From Alphaproteobacteria bacterium (GTDB lineage: Bacteria; Pseudomonadota; Alphaproteobacteria; Rhizobiales; Beijerinckiaceae): a DNA stretch of 36,691 nt. Positions 7,765 through 15,333 of this stretch are shown here, in pieces (the first letter of the stretch is position 1; each line of letters starts with the position of its first letter). The notes beneath the pieces were generated by a model. It saw nothing but the letters and a program-made list of their open reading frames with translations. It did not search any database and was not told the origin of the DNA. Location of the stretch: contig JAJPHH010000111.1 in NCBI GenBank assembly GCA_021325385.1, positions 1 to 36,691 of the forward strand, in the 5' to 3' direction. A program made the translations under genes and the position numbers.

Positions 7765-8373
7765 ATGTTCCCCGATATCGCCCGCGACGACGTCTTCCGT
7801 CTCGAGACGAGGCGGCTGTGGCTGCGCTGGCCGCGCGCCGGCGACGCGCCGGCGATCCAACGCTATTCGAGCAAGTGGGAGGTCGCGCGCTACACCGCGC
7901 GCATTCCGCACCCCTACCCGGCGGGCGAGGCCGAGCGCTATATCCTCGCCGCGCGTCAGGCGAACGCCGCCGGCCAGGATCTGATCCTGGCGATCGCCTC
8001 CAATCGCGGCAAGCGCGAGCCGTTCGGCATGATCAGCCTCGAGAGCCGGCTCGAGGGCCGGCTGACGCTCGGCTATGCGTTGGCGCCGGAAGCTTGGGGC
8101 AAGGGCTATGCGACCGAAGCGGCGCGGGCGATCATCGACGCGAGCTTCCTGCTGACCCATGCGGTCGAGATTCTCGCCACCGCCCGGATCGAGAACTTAG
8201 CCTCGCGCCGGGTGCTCGAGAAATGCGGCTTCGTCCATCAGGGCGTCGGCCGCGAAGGCGCCCCGGCGCGGGGCGGCCTGGTCGACATCGACCGCTTCCG
8301 GCTGGAGCGCTCCGCCTGGGCGGTCGATTACGGCCAGCGCACGGCGGCCGTGCCGCCGATCGACGCGGCGTGA
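7765..8373 (+). CDS. GNAT-family N-acetyltransferase (RimJ/RimL-like)
   Basis: 202 residues. The N-terminus, FRLETRRLWLRWPRAGDAPA, is the typical RimJ/RimL-type opening (TxRLxLRxxxxxDAxA). The acetyl-CoA loop is at about residues 109-119 (EAWGKGYATEA), followed by the beta-bulge region and ENLASRRVLEKCGF, a family hallmark. GNAT proteins of this type transfer acetyl groups to protein N-termini or small amines; the substrate is not predictable. GGAGTCGCA precedes the ATG at a good distance. The gene often sits between rpmA and obgE in Rhizobiales, so the location fits a core gene. Confidence 0.9.
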   Translation: MFPDIARDDVFRLETRRLWLRWPRAGDAPAIQRYSSKWEVARYTARIPHPYPAGEAERYILAARQANAAGQDLILAIASNRGKREPFGMISLESRLEGRLTLGYALAPEAWGKGYATEAARAIIDASFLLTHAVEILATARIENLASRRVLEKCGFVHQGVGREGAPARGGLVDIDRFRLERSAWAVDYGQRTAAVPPIDAA

Positions 8374-8409
8374 GACGATGGGGCGTATAATTTCTCCGCG
8401 CGGCGCCGA

Positions 8410-8553
8410 CCCCCTCCCGTACCCTCCCCCGCTTCGCGGGAGAGGGGGCGGCTGGCGTCGCGCCTCGCCTTGCTCCGCCCCGCCATGCCCAGACGTGATC
8501 CGCGGCGCCGAGGCCTCCCTCTCCCGCGAAGCGGGGGAGGGTACGGGAGGGGG
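8410..8553. repeat. Long inverted repeat between the GNAT gene and obgE
   Basis: A 37-bp arm at 8410-8446 matches in reverse complement a 37-bp arm at 8517-8553 without mismatch. Each arm itself contains a CCCGCTTCGCGGG hairpin. The 70-bp centre is not obviously coding. The layout (two inverted REP-like units in an intergenic gap) suggests a repetitive extragenic palindrome pair; related smaller hairpins occur at 18671-18705 and 26995-27011. Confidence 0.85.
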
Positions 8554-8589
8554 CTGCCGCGCCTCAGCGAAGTACAAGACCCATCTTCT

Positions 8590-9663
8590 ATGAAATTCCT
8601 CGATCAAGCCAAAATCTACATCCGCTCCGGCGACGGCGGCGCCGGCTGCGTCTCGTTCCGCCGCGAGAAGTTCATCGAGTTCGGCGGCCCGGACGGCGGC
8701 GACGGCGGCCGCGGCGGCGACGTGATCGCCGAATGCGCCGACGGGCTCAACACGCTGATCGATTTCCGCTACCAGCAGCATTTCAAGGCGAAGACCGGCA
8801 TGCACGGCATGGGCAAGAATCGCGCCGGCGGCAAGGGCGCCGACGTCGTGCTCAAAGTGCCGGTCGGCACGCAGGTTTTCGAAGAGGACGGCGAGACGCT
8901 GGTCGCCGATCTCGCCAAGGTCGGCGAGCGCGTCACGCTCGCCCGCGGCGGCAATGGCGGCTTCGGCAACGCCCATTTCACGACTTCGACCAACCGTGCG
9001 CCGCGCAGAGCCAATCCCGGCCAGCCGGGCGAAGAACGTACGTTGATCCTGCGCCTGAAGCTGATCGCCGATTCCGGCCTGATCGGTCTGCCCAACGCGG
9101 GCAAATCGACCTTCCTCGCCGCCGTCTCGGCGGCCAAGCCGAAAATCGCCGATTATCCGTTCACCACGCTCCATCCCGGGCTCGGCGTCGTCAGCATAGA
9201 CGGCCGCGATTTCGTCCTCGCCGACATTCCCGGCCTGATCGAGGGCGCGCATGAAGGCGCCGGGCTCGGCGATCGCTTTTTGGGCCATATCGAGCGCTGC
9301 CGCGTCTTGCTCCACCTGGTCGACGCGACCGGCGAGAACGCCGGCGCGGATTATCGTACCGTGCGGCGCGAACTGGCCGCTTACGGCGCCGGCTTGCCCG
9401 AGAAAAAGGAGATCGTCGCCCTGTCGAAAATCGACGCGGTCGACGGGGAGACGCTGAAGAAGCAGCGCGAGCGCCTGCGACGCGCGATGCGCGCGCATGG
9501 GCCGGTCGTCGAAGCGGGCGCGAAGCGCGCCGGTCCGCTGGAGCTTTCCGCGGTGTCGGGGCAGGGGATGAAGGAGGCGCTGCGCGCCTTGGCCGACGCG
9601 GTTTATGCGGGGCGCGTCGCGGCTGCGGCGGAACAAGCGCCGGCGGACGAATGGGCCCCGTAA
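8590..9663 (+). CDS. obgE: Obg GTPase (ribosome assembly and stress GTPase)
   Basis: 357 residues from ATG 8590. An upstream frame adds 40 residues but they read through the inverted repeat and are not Obg-like. The Gly-rich Obg fold ([20 protein letters not shown], residues 15-34) precedes the G domain, with the P-loop GLPNAGKS (166-173), DIPG (212-215) and SKID (279-282). The short C-terminal tail is acidic/Ala-rich and lacks the long extension of E. coli ObgE. It binds the 50S subunit and acts in late assembly and stress control. Its usual neighbour proB is separated here by the metzincin-like island. Confidence 0.97.
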   Translation: MKFLDQAKIYIRSGDGGAGCVSFRREKFIEFGGPDGGDGGRGGDVIAECADGLNTLIDFRYQQHFKAKTGMHGMGKNRAGGKGADVVLKVPVGTQVFEEDGETLVADLAKVGERVTLARGGNGGFGNAHFTTSTNRAPRRANPGQPGEERTLILRLKLIADSGLIGLPNAGKSTFLAAVSAAKPKIADYPFTTLHPGLGVVSIDGRDFVLADIPGLIEGAHEGAGLGDRFLGHIERCRVLLHLVDATGENAGADYRTVRRELAAYGAGLPEKKEIVALSKIDAVDGETLKKQRERLRRAMRAHGPVVEAGAKRAGPLELSAVSGQGMKEALRALADAVYAGRVAAAAEQAPADEWAP

Positions 9664-9872
9664 CGCAAGCCGAGCCGGGGTCACGAAGCGTACGTTTCCG
9701 TCACCATCAGCGAAGCTTCGCTCACTAGCCTTCGAAATAGACCGCCGAACTGCGTTTTAGGCAACTTGAATGAGTTGCAGCTGAGAAATTCGGAAAATAG
9801 TTTGTCCGCTTCCGTCAAGGGTACGATCTGCCCGCATTTTCTGTGCTCTCTGCGGCGAGCCTCGCGTGAGGT

Positions 9873-10679
9873 TCAGACGCGCTCGGGCGGGATGTGGCGC
9901 TGAAATACAGCCCAATCGGAGGCCTTTACCCCGGTGAAGGCTTCGGCCGCCTCGCGCCACGGCGTCGCGTGCCAATCGTGGCGCGAATGGCCTCGTCCCA
10001 TAACGTCATTCATCTCCTGCGCAGTTACGCCGTAAGCAGTAGGACTGTTGTCGTTGTGCACGTTGGTGACGCCGCCCGTGCCGACGTGACCTAGCCCGAT
10101 CAGATGTCCGACCTCGTGATAGTGGGTCCAGAACTTGACTGTGGAATGCGGAATCATCTGCTCGGACTTGATGTCGTTCTGGCTGTAGAGTACCGCGTTA
10201 GAGCGGAAATTGACGCCATCCTGCGCGCGCACGACGGCGATGGTGTAATGTGCGTCGGCCGCCGAGTTCGCCGCCTTGAGATCGAACTTGCAATAGATAT
10301 TGCAGCGGTATGTGTGTCGATGCGGCGAGACGTAATTGAGTCCGTTGTAGCTTTTGGGCGTCTTGAGCCAGAACTGCCCGTCCCAGAACGCCTGCGCGCC
10401 GCTCGTCATGTTGCGAACGAACCGCTCGAACTCGCCTGGCTTCCATTTCTGGATCGGCTTTTTCGAAGGGTTGGTCGGCGTGTCGTCGGAATCGCCATAC
10501 GATCCCGTCGCCGCGGCAGGATCAATCTTGACGAACCAAATGCGAATGAAGATCGTTAAAAAGGCGTTGGTTGTCGCGTCCGTCTTCCAGTCGACGAGGT
10601 CGGCGTCCCACTTGCCGCCGTACTTCAGCTTGGGTCCGGTGCGGATGAGCGTGCCGAACTTGAAGTCGATCTCCGCCAT
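9873..10679 (-). CDS. Metzincin-like zinc metalloprotease domain protein, no signal peptide
   Basis: 268 residues from the ATG at 10679, chosen because GGAGAC precedes it at 4-5 bp; a TTG four codons upstream is weaker. The zinc site HEVGHLIGLGH (residues 188-198) matches the extended HExxHxxGxxH metzincin motif, with three His ligands and Glu189 as general base. A candidate Met-turn, DVMGRG (Met227), lies 29 residues after the third His, within the metzincin range. The first ~180 residues are not recognisable to me; no signal peptide, propeptide or transmembrane helix is visible. The gene is less GC-rich than its neighbours and splits the usual obgE-proB pair, suggesting acquisition. A secreted effector or a cytoplasmic enzyme are both possible; the substrate is unknown. 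Confidence 0.75.
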   Translation of the reverse strand: MAEIDFKFGTLIRTGPKLKYGGKWDADLVDWKTDATTNAFLTIFIRIWFVKIDPAAATGSYGDSDDTPTNPSKKPIQKWKPGEFERFVRNMTSGAQAFWDGQFWLKTPKSYNGLNYVSPHRHTYRCNIYCKFDLKAANSAADAHYTIAVVRAQDGVNFRSNAVLYSQNDIKSEQMIPHSTVKFWTHYHEVGHLIGLGHVGTGGVTNVHNDNSPTAYGVTAQEMNDVMGRGHSRHDWHATPWREAAEAFTGVKASDWAVFQRHIPPERV

Positions 10680-10703
10680 GACTGTCTCCAATCGTGTGGA
10701 TTC

Positions 10704-10895
10704 TCATTCGTTACGGGACGAAGTCGGACGGGCCCAACTGACGCTCCAGAAGACTTTTCTTTCAGCAAGGCCGACACGCATAAGCTTATGATTTAGAATA
10801 CTTATTTGCTCGTCCGCGGTCCAACTAAAATATGCGGCGACACGCCTTGACGTGTCCGAGACACCCCGCTTCCCATCGACGTCAATTTCCGCCAT
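10704..10895 (-). CDS. Small hypothetical protein upstream of the metalloprotease, 63 residues
   Basis: ATG at 10895 to TGA at 10704, 24 bp upstream of the metalloprotease start on the same strand. It begins [10 protein letters not shown], and the protease begins MAEIDFKFGT, so both share MAEID at the start. The remainder includes [18 protein letters not shown] and [10 protein letters not shown], with no recognised domain. No good ribosome binding site is visible. The start lies 30 bp from the divergent proB start, so its promoter would have to lie inside proB. It could equally be leader sequence carrying the protease promoter. Treat as tentative. Confidence 0.35.
   Translation of the reverse strand: MAEIDVDGKRGVSDTSRRVAAYFSWTADEQISILNHKLMRVGLAERKVFWSVSWARPTSSRNE
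10779..10790. promoter_or_regulatory. Palindrome in the AT-rich stretch upstream of the metalloprotease
   Basis: CATAAGCTTATG is a perfect 12-bp palindrome in an AT-rich patch (about 10775-10810), 100 bp before the protease start. It would suit an operator or a promoter element; it also falls inside the tentative 63-codon ORF. Confidence 0.3.
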
Positions 10896-10925
10896 ACCGG
10901 CTGCGCAACGCAAAGCGCCCCTGCC

Positions 10926-12062
10926 GTGACCTCCCAGCCCAACCTCGCCCGCTTCAACCGCATCGTCGTCAAAGTCGGCTCGTCGCTTCTCGTCGATCCG
11001 GCGAAGGGCGCGCTGCGGCAGGATTGGCTCGACGCGCTCGCCGACGATCTCGCCGCCCTCCATAGGCGCGGGGCCGATGTGCTCGTCGTCTCCTCGGGCG
11101 CGATCGCGCTGGGGCGGACCATCGCGGGCCTGCCCAAAGGCGCGCTGAAGCTCGAGGACAGCCAAGCCGCCGCCGCGATCGGACAGATTGCGCTGGCCCG
11201 CGCTTGGGCCCAGGCGCTGGCGGCGCGCGGCGTGACCGCCGGGCAAATCCTCGTCACCTTGCAGGACACCGAGGAGCGCCGCAGGTACCTCAACGCGCGG
11301 GCGACGATCGCGCGGCTGCTCGCGATGCGCGCCGTGCCGGTCATCAACGAGAACGATACGGTCGCGACCAGCGAAATCCGCTATGGCGACAATGACCGCC
11401 TCGCCGCGCGCGTCGCCGCCATGGCGAGCGCCGATCTCTTGATCCTGCTCTCCGACATTGACGGGCTCTATGACGCGCCGCCGAACCTCGATCCCAAGGC
11501 CAGGCTTATTCCGGTCGTCGAGCGGATCACGCCGGAGATCGAGGCCATGGCCGGCGGCGCCGCGTCAGAACTGTCGCGCGGCGGCATGCGCACCAAGATC
11601 GAGGCCGCTCATATCGCGGTCAATGCCGGCGTGCACATGACGATCGCCGACGGCCGCGTGAAGAACCCGATTCAACGCATCGCCGGCGGCGGGCGCGCGA
11701 CCTGGTTTTTGACGCCGTCCAATCCCGTCGCCGCGCGGAAGATATGGATCGCCGGCTCCCTGGAGCTGAAAGGCGCAGTTTATTGCGACGCCGGGGCGGT
11801 CAAAGCGCTGCGCGGCGGCAAGAGCCTGCTGCCGGCCGGCGTGGTCAAGATCGAAGGGTCGTTTTCACGCGGCGATTGCGTCGCCATCCGCGACGCCGAC
11901 GGTTTCGAGGTCGGCCGCGGCCTGATCGCCTATGATTCGCTGCATGCCGAACAAATCAAGGGACGCAATTCGCGGGACATAGCCGACATCCTCGGCATGC
12001 CGGGCCGGGCAGAGATGATCCATCGCGACGATATGGCGCTGAGGGAGACGGGCGCAGACTGA
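10926..12062 (+). CDS. proB: Glutamate 5-kinase
   Basis: 378 residues, GTG start at 10926. First step of proline synthesis: ATP-dependent phosphorylation of glutamate to gamma-glutamyl phosphate. The amino-acid kinase domain opens with [15 protein letters not shown] and contains [26 protein letters not shown]-like [12 protein letters not shown] and [12 protein letters not shown]-terminal PUA domain (about 280-370; [23 protein letters not shown]) is present. Length matches the family (~370). In Rhizobiales it usually follows obgE directly, often with proA after it; here proA is not seen and the next gene is a uracil glycosylase. Confidence 0.97.
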   Translation: MTSQPNLARFNRIVVKVGSSLLVDPAKGALRQDWLDALADDLAALHRRGADVLVVSSGAIALGRTIAGLPKGALKLEDSQAAAAIGQIALARAWAQALAARGVTAGQILVTLQDTEERRRYLNARATIARLLAMRAVPVINENDTVATSEIRYGDNDRLAARVAAMASADLLILLSDIDGLYDAPPNLDPKARLIPVVERITPEIEAMAGGAASELSRGGMRTKIEAAHIAVNAGVHMTIADGRVKNPIQRIAGGGRATWFLTPSNPVAARKIWIAGSLELKGAVYCDAGAVKALRGGKSLLPAGVVKIEGSFSRGDCVAIRDADGFEVGRGLIAYDSLHAEQIKGRNSRDIADILGMPGRAEMIHRDDMALRETGAD

Positions 12063-12068
12063 TCCGCG

Positions 12069-12225
12069 CTATGCCGCGCCTTCGCCAGCGCTTCGCCTCT
12101 TCCTCGTTTTGCTCGACGCCGATCCCGTCGCGAAAAGCGCGACCGAGATTCTCCATCGCGAACACGTTGCCGGGCCCCGCGTTTTTGCGGAGCCAGCGCC
12201 GCTTCGCTCTACGGGGCCTGCCGAT
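12069..12225 (-). pseudogene. Sel1-repeat protein remnant
   Basis: On the minus strand a frame reads RRWLRKNAGPGN, then VFAMENLGRAFRDGIGVEQN and EEEAKRWRRR. This fits the end of one Sel1 (TPR-like) repeat followed by a full second one. No Sel1 pattern continues upstream. At the 3' end the intact frame runs into proB antisense, whereas a one-base shift gives EGAA and a TAG at 12069, a typical end for such a protein. It is therefore a truncated, frameshifted fragment. It overlaps the presumed 5' leader of the mug gene only. Confidence 0.5.
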
Positions 12226-12260
12226 TGTCGAGCGGCGAACGTCCAGCGGATTGCGAATGG

Positions 12261-12863
12261 ATGGCGATGAAGGATCGATCGATTGAACAAGCCGGCTCTG
12301 GCGGCGTGCTCGACGATCTGCTCGCGCCAGGCCTCGCGCTGGTCTTCTGCGGCACGGCGGCGGGGACGGTTTCGGCCCGGCTCGGCCAATATTACGCGCA
12401 TCCGCAAAACAAGTTCTGGCCGACCCTGCACGAGATCGGCCTGACGCCTCGGCGCCTCGAGCCCTCGGAGCGCGAGAGTTTGCTCGCGCTCGGCGTCGGA
12501 CTCACCGACATCGCGAAGCACGTCTCCGGCATGGACAGCGAATTGCCGGCCGGCAGCCTCGGCCGCGCCGCCTGCGAGGCGTTGCGCGCGCGCATTGTCG
12601 CGGCCGGGCCGGTTTTCCTCGCTTTCACCAGCCGGAGAGGCGGACAGGCTTTTTTCGGACGGAGCGTGGATTTCGGCGAGCAGCCGACAAGGATCGGCGC
12701 AACGCGCGTTTGGGTCTTGCCGTCGCCGTCGCCAGCCGCGCATTGGAATTGGCGCGAGAACAAGCATTGGTGGTTCGCGCTGGCCGAGGCCGTGAAGCCG
12801 CTCCTCCCGGGTTCCGCGTCCGCTTCCTCAGCCGCTATCGGCGACCGGGCGGAACATAGCTGA
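12261..12863 (+). CDS. Uracil-DNA glycosylase family protein, Mug/TDG type
   Basis: 200 residues from the ATG at 12261; a second ATG at 12267 is equally possible, and no strong ribosome binding site decides between them. The family pattern is GLALVFCGTAAGTVSARLGQ, then YYAHPQNKFWPTLHEIGLTP, GVGLTDIAKHVSGMD, and near the end WVLPSPSPAAHWNW. The G-x-A-x-G motif replaces the GINPG of E. coli Mug, and SPSPAA takes the place of NPSG, as in an alphaproteobacterial subgroup. Members remove uracil or related bases from mismatches; the exact substrate is open. It follows proB by about 200 bp. Confidence 0.8.
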   Translation: MAMKDRSIEQAGSGGVLDDLLAPGLALVFCGTAAGTVSARLGQYYAHPQNKFWPTLHEIGLTPRRLEPSERESLLALGVGLTDIAKHVSGMDSELPAGSLGRAACEALRARIVAAGPVFLAFTSRRGGQAFFGRSVDFGEQPTRIGATRVWVLPSPSPAAHWNWRENKHWWFALAEAVKPLLPGSASASSAAIGDRAEHS

Positions 12864-12993
12864 AGTCCTGCGCATTGACGCAAGTCGCCGGACGAACGCG
12901 CCGGCGATCCATCGAAACCCGCCATGCTTGCGTCATCCCAACCGGCAATGGGAGGGGCGGCGGCTGCTCCTGAGCGGGCGCTGGCCGAAGCAG

Positions 12994-15264
12994 ATGATGA
13001 CGCCGAAACCCGTCAACCGCCTGAAGATTCGCCCCGACAAGATCATAATCTTCCGCGGCGGCCATATGCTGATCGCCAATTGGCGCGGATGCATTCTCCA
13101 ACAGGATCACGGCTATTATTTCCACAAGACGCGCTTTCTCTCGCGCTTCGACTTGCGCGTCGATGGCGAGAGCGTCGAGCCGGTTTGCTGCAACGCCGTC
13201 GCGCCGCATCGAATGATGGCTTATTACCTCGCGCCGTCCCCGGCCGGACGCGAGGCCGCGCCGCCGGGCGACGACGATCCCAGCGGCGGCGAAATCGTTC
13301 GCAAGGGGATCGAAATCGAGGTCGGAACGTGCGTCGGCGGCGGCCTGCATCAGGACATTGTCGTCGTCAATCGCGGCCTTGCCGACGCGGCGATCGCGCT
13401 CGATCTGATTTTTTCCGCCGATTTCATCGATCAAGAGGAAGTCCAAAGCGGCGAACGGCGGCAGGACGCGCCGATCCGGCGATATTTCAGGCAGCTCGAG
13501 CGAGGCTGCGGCGAGCTGACATTCAGCTACGAACATCCCAAGCTCAACCATGCGACGCGAATCCGCGTGACCGGTCCGGACGCGGTCGCCGACGAAAGCG
13601 GCTCGCTGGGGGCCACAATCGTTCTTCACCCGCAGGCTTCGAAAGCCCTTTCTGTCGACATTTCGCCGATCTTCCTCGGCGAGCCGATCGAGCCATGGTT
13701 CGGCGTCGACGGCGAGCCGACGCGCACGCATCCCGACTGCGCCAGGATCGATAAATGGCTCGCGGAATGCGTCGAGTTCGAATGTTCGAACCGCGCCGTG
13801 CAGGCGGCTTGGGACAGGGCCGCCGCCGACCTTTGGTCGCTGCAATCTCTGTGCGGCGAGGGCGAGGAGATTCTGACGCCGATCGGCGGCGTGCCGAACT
13901 ATACGGGGCTGTTCGGTCGCGACACGCTCGTCGCCGGCATTCAATCTTCGCTGCTCAACTCGTCGACGCTGGGCGGCGCACTGTCTATCCTGGCGCGGTG
14001 GGCGGCCTCGACGGTCGACCATCGATACGACTCGCAGCCAGGCAGAATCTTGCACCAACGGCAGCTCAGCCCGCTGGCGCTCACCGGGGCGACGCCGTTC
14101 GTACATTATTACGGCGACTATTCGGCCCCGGGTCTCTTCGTCATCGGCGCGGCGTTGCATTTCGCCCAAAGCGGCGATCGCGCCGCTTTCGACGCCGTTC
14201 GCGACAAAGTTTTCGGCGCGCTCGAATGGATGGACCGCGACGGCGATATCGACGGCGACGGGTTCTACGAATACCGAACGCTGGCCGGCGAAGCCGGCAT
14301 CAAGAACCAAGGCTGGAAGGATTCGCGGCAAGCCGTTCTTTATCCCGACGGCGCGTTCACGCCCGATCCGATAGCGGTCGCCGAGATCCAAGCCATCTAT
14401 TACGCGGCCAAGCAGAGCTTGGCGTGCGTCCTTGCGACGATCGGCGAACGCGAAAGAGCGGCCGAGCTCTTCGCGCAGGCCGCCGCTCTCAAGAGACGCT
14501 TCAACGAACGATTCTGGATGGAGGACTTGCGTTTCTTCGCCATGGCGCTCGGCCCGGACAAGGAGCCGGTGAAGACGATCGCCTCCAATGCCGGCGCTTG
14601 CCTAGCCTACGGAATCATCGACGAGGACAAAGCGGCGGCGGTCGCCGAACGTCTGCTCGCGCCGGACATGTTCAGCGGTTGGGGCGTACGGACTCTGTCC
14701 AGCGAGCACCCGGCCTACAATCCTCTCTCGTACCATCTCGGATCGATTTGGCCGGCGGCGAACGCCAATATCTGTTTTGGCTTGAAGCGCTACGGGTTCA
14801 ACGACGCGCTCCATAAAGTTGCGAAGGCGCTTTTCGAGGCGGCAGGCCTCTTCGAAGACGATCGATTGCCGGAAGTGTTCGGCGGACACGCCCGCGATAA
14901 AAGACATCCGCATCCGGGCGTGTATCCCGAGGCGTGTTCGCCGCAAGCTTGGTCGGCCTCCGCGGTGATTCAGATTTGCCACGCGCTGACCGGCCTGACC
15001 GTCGCCGGGCAGGCGGGCGCGCTGATCATCGATCCGGCGCTGCCCGAATGGTTGCCGAAGGTCGCGCTCGCCAATATCGGCGTCGGCGGCAAGCGCGCCG
15101 CGATCGAGCTCGAGCGCGATTCGCGCGGCGCGGCCGCATGCCGGATCGTCAAAGCCGATCCCGGGTTGCGCCTGTTGAGATTGGATCCGGACCTCGCGCC
15201 GGGCAAAGATCGGATCACGCGGGCGTTCGAATTGGCCGTCAATTTGGCGATGGCGACATGTTGA
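12994..15264 (+). CDS. Glycogen-debranching-type enzyme (amylo-alpha-1,6-glucosidase-like)
   Basis: About 756 residues from ATG 12994; a TTG at 12928 would add 22 residues. The N-terminal beta-sandwich domain (GDE_N_bis type) shows FRGGHMLIANWRGCILQQ and YYFHKTRFLSRFDLRVDG, a hallmark of this family. A C-terminal alpha/alpha barrel contains GVPNYTGLFGRDTLVAGI, DGDGFYEYRT, NQGWKDSRQAV and SGWGVRTLSSEHPAYNP, with the acidic residues expected of the glycosidase. Relatives hydrolyse alpha-glucosidic bonds in glycogen-like polymers or oligosaccharides; many are uncharacterised. No other glycogen gene is in the window, and the gene converges with priA. Confidence 0.85.
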   Translation: MMTPKPVNRLKIRPDKIIIFRGGHMLIANWRGCILQQDHGYYFHKTRFLSRFDLRVDGESVEPVCCNAVAPHRMMAYYLAPSPAGREAAPPGDDDPSGGEIVRKGIEIEVGTCVGGGLHQDIVVVNRGLADAAIALDLIFSADFIDQEEVQSGERRQDAPIRRYFRQLERGCGELTFSYEHPKLNHATRIRVTGPDAVADESGSLGATIVLHPQASKALSVDISPIFLGEPIEPWFGVDGEPTRTHPDCARIDKWLAECVEFECSNRAVQAAWDRAAADLWSLQSLCGEGEEILTPIGGVPNYTGLFGRDTLVAGIQSSLLNSSTLGGALSILARWAASTVDHRYDSQPGRILHQRQLSPLALTGATPFVHYYGDYSAPGLFVIGAALHFAQSGDRAAFDAVRDKVFGALEWMDRDGDIDGDGFYEYRTLAGEAGIKNQGWKDSRQAVLYPDGAFTPDPIAVAEIQAIYYAAKQSLACVLATIGERERAAELFAQAAALKRRFNERFWMEDLRFFAMALGPDKEPVKTIASNAGACLAYGIIDEDKAAAVAERLLAPDMFSGWGVRTLSSEHPAYNPLSYHLGSIWPAANANICFGLKRYGFNDALHKVAKALFEAAGLFEDDRLPEVFGGHARDKRHPHPGVYPEACSPQAWSASAVIQICHALTGLTVAGQAGALIIDPALPEWLPKVALANIGVGGKRAAIELERDSRGAAACRIVKADPGLRLLRLDPDLAPGKDRITRAFELAVNLAMATC

Positions 15265-15333
15265 GGTTTTACCGGCGCGTCCGCAGCGATTGTTGCGTGC
15301 CGGTCGCGGCGGCAAATGTCCGTACCTGCGCCT

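Noticed and set aside
9707-9722. AGCGAAGCTTCGCT palindrome after obgE as a terminator
   Set aside because: No loop and no T-run; a self-complementary stretch of this size is expected occasionally by chance.
10896-11246. Upstream extension of the 63-codon ORF into proB antisense
   Set aside because: The extension is antisense to a conserved kinase and has no recognisable domain.
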